DNA of 64,000 nucleotides, taken from Solwaraspora sp. WMMA2065 (GTDB lineage: Bacteria > Actinomycetota > Actinomycetes > Mycobacteriales > Micromonosporaceae). Below the pieces are notes generated by a model. The model searched no databases and was not told where the DNA came from. It saw only the letters and a program-made list of their open reading frames with translations. The stretch lies in the NCBI RefSeq assembly GCF_030345075.1, contig NZ_CP128361.1, positions 62,001 through 126,000 of the forward strand, read 5' to 3'. The position numbers and the translations under genes are program-made. Shown here one piece after another: positions 60,732 through 64,000 of the stretch; position 1 is the first letter of the stretch, and each line of letters opens with the position of its first letter.

Positions 60732-62579
60732 TCACTCCGGGACGAGACGGTACGCGCCGTCGCTGGCCGAGGTGGCCATCGAGGCGTACGCCCGCAGCGC
60801 CGCCGATACCGGCCGCTGCCGGTCGACCGGGGTGTACGGGCGGTCCCGCTTCTCCTGGGCGATCCGGCGGGCCTGCAGCACCTCGTCGGGCACGTTCAGC
60901 TCCAGCTTGCGGGCCGGGATGTCGATGACGATCTCGTCGCCCGGCTCGACCAGGGCGATCAGCCCACCGGAGGCGGCCTCGGGGGAGGCGTGCCCGATGG
61001 ACAGCCCGGAGGTGCCGCCGGAGAACCGGCCGTCGGTGATCAGCGCGCAGGCCCGGCCGAGGCCACGCCCCTTCAGGAACGAGGTCGGGTAGAGCATCTC
61101 CTGCATGCCCGGCCCGCCCTTGGGGCCTTCGTAGCGGACCACGACCACGTCACCGGCGACCACCTCGCCGGCCAGGATCGCCGAGACGGTGTCCTCCTGC
61201 GACTCGTACACCTTGGCCGGGCCGCGGAAGGTCAGGCAGTCGTCGGGCACCCCGGCGGTCTTGACCACCGCGCCCTGCGGGGCCAGGTTGCCGTGCAGGA
61301 TTGCCAGGCCGCCGTCGGCGGAGTACGCGTGGGCGACGTCGCGGATGCAGCCCTGCGCCGCGTCGGTGTCCAGACCGGACCAGCGGTTGGTGGTGGAGAA
61401 CGGCTCGGTGGTGCGCACCCCGCCGGGGGCGGCGTGGAACAGCTCGACCGCCTCGTCGGTGGCGTTGCCGCCCCGGATGTCCCAGTCGGCCAGCCACCGG
61501 CTCAGCGACGGCGAGTGCACCGCGTGCACGTCGCGGCGCAGCGCGCCGGCCCGGTCCAGCTCGCCGAGGATCGCCGGGATGCCGCCGGCCCGGTGCACGT
61601 CCTCCATGTGGTACTTCGGGGTGTTCGGGGCGACCTTGGCCAGGCAGGGCACCCGGCGGGAGATGTCGTCGATGTCGGCGACGCCGAAGTCCAGCTCGGC
61701 CTCGCGGGCGGCGGCCAGCAGGTGCAGCACCGTGTTGGTGGAGCCGCCCATCGCCACATCCAGGGCCACCGCGTTCTCGAAGGCGGCCCGGCTGGCGACG
61801 GCGCGGGGCAGCACCGAGGCGTCGTCGCCGTCGTACCACCGTTTGGCGATCTCCACGACGGTCCGGCCGGCCTCGACGAACAGCGATTTGCGGGCGGCGT
61901 GGGTGGCCAGCACCGAGCCGTTGCCCGGCAGCGCCAGCCCGACCGCCTCGGTGAGGCAGTTCATCGAGTTGGCGGTGAACATGCCGGAGCAGGAGCCGCA
62001 GGTCGGGCAGGCGGACCGCTCGATGGTGTCGAGCTGGGCGTCGGTCACGTTGTCGTTCGACGCGGCGATCATGGCGTCGATCAGGTCGAGCTTGGCGTGC
62101 ACGACGCCCTCGACGGCGACGGTCTTGCCGGCCTCCATCGGGCCGCCGGAGACGAACACGGTCGGGATGTTCAGCCGCAGCGCGGCGAGCAGCATCCCCG
62201 GGGTGATCTTGTCGCAGTTCGAGATACACACCAGCGCGTCGGCGCAGTGCGCGTTGACCATGTACTCGACGGCGTCGGCGATCAGCTCCCGGCTGGGCAG
62301 CGAGTAGAGCATGCCGCCGTGGCCCATGGCGATGCCGTCGTCGACGGCGATCGTGTTGAACTCGCGGCCCACCCCGCCGGCGTCGGCGACCGCGTCGGCG
62401 ACCAGTCCGCCGAGGTCCTTCAGGTGTACGTGGCCGGGCACGAACTGGGTGAAGCTGTTGGCGATGGCGACGATCGGCTTGCCGAAGTCGTCGTCGGTCA
62501 TCCCGGTGGCCCGCCACAGGGCCCGGGCGCCGGCCATCGTCCGACCGTGGGTGGAGGTCCTCGACCGCAGCTCAGGCAT
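60732..62579 (-). CDS. ilvD: Dihydroxy-acid dehydratase
   Basis: Fe-S dehydratase of valine, isoleucine and leucine synthesis; 615 residues. Cluster cysteines lie in [20 protein letters not shown] and [20 protein letters not shown]; the catalytic region [19 protein letters not shown] is near residue 510. It starts with ATG 62579 and the family motif [14 protein letters not shown]. It stands alone here, away from ilvBNC. Confidence 0.96.
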   Translation of the reverse strand: MPELRSRTSTHGRTMAGARALWRATGMTDDDFGKPIVAIANSFTQFVPGHVHLKDLGGLVADAVADAGGVGREFNTIAVDDGIAMGHGGMLYSLPSRELIADAVEYMVNAHCADALVCISNCDKITPGMLLAALRLNIPTVFVSGGPMEAGKTVAVEGVVHAKLDLIDAMIAASNDNVTDAQLDTIERSACPTCGSCSGMFTANSMNCLTEAVGLALPGNGSVLATHAARKSLFVEAGRTVVEIAKRWYDGDDASVLPRAVASRAAFENAVALDVAMGGSTNTVLHLLAAAREAELDFGVADIDDISRRVPCLAKVAPNTPKYHMEDVHRAGGIPAILGELDRAGALRRDVHAVHSPSLSRWLADWDIRGGNATDEAVELFHAAPGGVRTTEPFSTTNRWSGLDTDAAQGCIRDVAHAYSADGGLAILHGNLAPQGAVVKTAGVPDDCLTFRGPAKVYESQEDTVSAILAGEVVAGDVVVVRYEGPKGGPGMQEMLYPTSFLKGRGLGRACALITDGRFSGGTSGLSIGHASPEAASGGLIALVEPGDEIVIDIPARKLELNVPDEVLQARRIAQEKRDRPYTPVDRQRPVSAALRAYASMATSASDGAYRLVPE

Positions 62580-62711
62580 TCGACAAGTGTTACACCACGG
62601 TTGCCGGGCCGGCGGTCCCAGCCGTGTCGCGTTTCACGTGTCGGGATGTCTCCTGCCGGCAAACCCGCACCCCGGCACCACGGGCCGGCGCCGATCCGGC
62701 AGAGTTGTGGC

Positions 62712-64000
62712 GTGCACCTCCCCTCGGGCATGCAGGCGCTCGCGTTGGCGAGTGGGCTGGCGGCTGCGCTGGGCGTGGGATGGTTGTTCGTCGTGGCCCG
62801 CCGCCGGGACGGATCGTCGGACCGGGCCCACCGGCTGCTCGCGGTCGGCGCCGGGCTGACCACCGTCAGCGTGCTCACCGGGCTGGTCGGCGCCGTCGCG
62901 ATGGCCGCCGAGTGGGATCGGCAGCAGCCTCAGCGGAGTCTGCTCGCCACGGTCGTCGCGGTCGGCTGCGCGCTCGGCGGACTGCTGCTGATCTGGGGCC
63001 TGCTGCGGCTGCCGGGCACCGCCGGGCGGTCCGCGCCGACCGCGCGTCACCTGCTCGACTGCCTGGCGGTCGGTGCGGCGCTGTGGTTCACCGGCTGGGT
63101 ACTGGTCGCCCCACCGACCCGGCTGCTGGGCGCGGCCACCCCGACCGCCTGCCCGGCGATCCTGCTGGCCACCGCGACCGTCGCCGCGATCACCGGCGTG
63201 GCGGTGATGACCGCGCTGCACAGCGGCCGGCATCCGGCCGGTCCGCTGCTCGGCGGCGCGGGCACTGTGCTGATCGGGCTCAGCGGTATCGGCGCGGCGG
63301 CGGGCATCTGCCAGTACGGTGTGGGGCTCGTCCTGGTCGGTGCCGTCGGGTTGCCGGTCGGGCTGGTGCTGGTCTGGTTCGGTGGGGGACGGCCGGGGTG
63401 CGGCGGCAGCGCGCCGGCCGGCCTGGTGCCGCGCGGGGCCGGTTACGTGTTCCTGCCGATGGTGGTGATGGCCGCCGCAGGCTTCTACCACGTGGCCAGC
63501 GGCGGCGAGTTCACCACCGTCGCGGTGGCGGTCGGCAGCCTGGAGGGCTTCATCCTGGTGAGCCGGCAGTATCTGGCACTGCTCGACGTGCGCCGGTACG
63601 CGGCCCGGCTGGCGGCCAGCGAGGCGCACTTTCGCAACCTGGCGCACACCGACCCGTTGACCGGGTTGGCCAACCGGCGGGCGCTGCTGCGTGAGCTGTA
63701 CGACTGCGTCGCCGATCGGCGTCCCGGCGGGCTGCTCACCCTGGACCTGGACGGTTTCAAGACGGTCAACGACATGCGGGGTCATGACGTCGGTGACGCG
63801 GTGCTGATCGAGGTGGGCCGGCGGCTGATCGCCGAGCTGGCCGGGGCGGGGCTGGCTGCCCGGTTGGGCGGCGACGAGTTCGCCGTACTGCTGTCGTTGC
63901 CGGACCCGGACGAGGCACACGGCGTCGCGGTCCGGATCCTGCGCGCCCTCGACGAGCCGTACCCGCATGACAAGGGTCCGATCTACGTGTCGACGAGCAT
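62712..64000 (+). CDS. Membrane GGDEF diguanylate cyclase (3' end outside window)
   Basis: An open frame of about 430 residues running off the window end. GTG 62712 begins a frame with about eight membrane helices (residues 1-310), followed by VRRYAARLAASEAHFRNLAH and directly by TDPLTGLANRRALLREL and the intact RLGGDEFAVLL near residue 386. No RxxD inhibitory site precedes it. The linker VRxYAxRLxxxEAHFRxL also occurs in the PAS-GGDEF-EAL protein at 36658, so the two share a sensor but this one lacks the PAS domain. Whether an EAL domain follows is beyond the window. Confidence 0.85.
   Translation, partial: MHLPSGMQALALASGLAAALGVGWLFVVARRRDGSSDRAHRLLAVGAGLTTVSVLTGLVGAVAMAAEWDRQQPQRSLLATVVAVGCALGGLLLIWGLLRLPGTAGRSAPTARHLLDCLAVGAALWFTGWVLVAPPTRLLGAATPTACPAILLATATVAAITGVAVMTALHSGRHPAGPLLGGAGTVLIGLSGIGAAAGICQYGVGLVLVGAVGLPVGLVLVWFGGGRPGCGGSAPAGLVPRGAGYVFLPMVVMAAAGFYHVASGGEFTTVAVAVGSLEGFILVSRQYLALLDVRRYAARLAASEAHFRNLAHTDPLTGLANRRALLRELYDCVADRRPGGLLTLDLDGFKTVNDMRGHDVGDAVLIEVGRRLIAELAGAGLAARLGGDEFAVLLSLPDPDEAHGVAVRILRALDEPYPHDKGPIYVSTS

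Overview
The window comes from a high-GC actinobacterium, most likely Micromonosporaceae (Micromonospora/Salinispora/Solwaraspora type). This is inferred from strong G/C bias at third codon positions, many GTG starts, XRE(DUF5753)/DUF397 regulator pairs, DrrAB-type and CUT1 transporters without a local ATPase, and gene order such as ligA - GGDEF/EAL - gatCAB. Most of it is ordinary chromosome; two accessory patches carry insertion sequences.

Layout. 1-11.9 kb: ROK protein end, ABC ATPase, ribokinase, YccF protein, a second methionine aminopeptidase divergent from a small HTH protein across a perfect operator-like palindrome, a DUF6232/coiled-coil pair, enoyl-CoA hydratase, a ThDP enzyme, a DrrAB exporter, and small membrane proteins. 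12-20 kb: etfBA, cysteine desulfurase, mnmA, a short cobalamin-independent methionine synthase, ligA. 20-28 kb: a GGDEF/EAL protein and the gatC-gatA-gatB genes, interrupted between gatA and gatB by an AAA ATPase and a TOPRIM-like (DUF4276-type) protein; this two-gene module is the best candidate for an under-described, possibly anti-phage, system.

28-31.4 kb: DUF397/XRE pair, two unknown genes, and a complete IS1380-family element with a 5-bp target duplication that truncated the second unknown gene. 31.4-40.6 kb: metallophosphoesterase, PQQ-type sugar dehydrogenase lipoprotein, a Cys-rich DUF1540 protein behind two iron-box-like repeats, a 2-hydroxyacid dehydrogenase, a second GGDEF/EAL protein, and glyA behind a ZTP riboswitch.

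40.9-50.7 kb: a mannan-utilisation locus. It holds a LacI regulator, binding protein, two permeases, GH2 beta-mannosidase, a ROK kinase with an apparent internal deletion, and a secreted GH5 mannanase. Three similar LacI-type operator candidates flank the regulator and sit at the operon promoter. Secreted mannanase cuts mannan, the transporter imports oligomers, beta-mannosidase releases mannose, and the ROK kinase would phosphorylate it. 50.8-54 kb: a second DUF397/XRE pair, separated from its Shine-Dalgarno sequence by a complete IS66-family element with an 8-bp duplication. 54-64 kb: a two-repeat lipoprotein, a sigma factor fused to a zinc-finger/membrane/exported tail, GNAT, serine hydrolase, DNA polymerase IV, ilvD, and the start of a third GGDEF protein.

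A recurring signal is a TANNNT hexamer 7-8 nt before the start codon, with no Shine-Dalgarno sequence, suggesting many leaderless mRNAs. No tRNA, rRNA or CRISPR array was seen.
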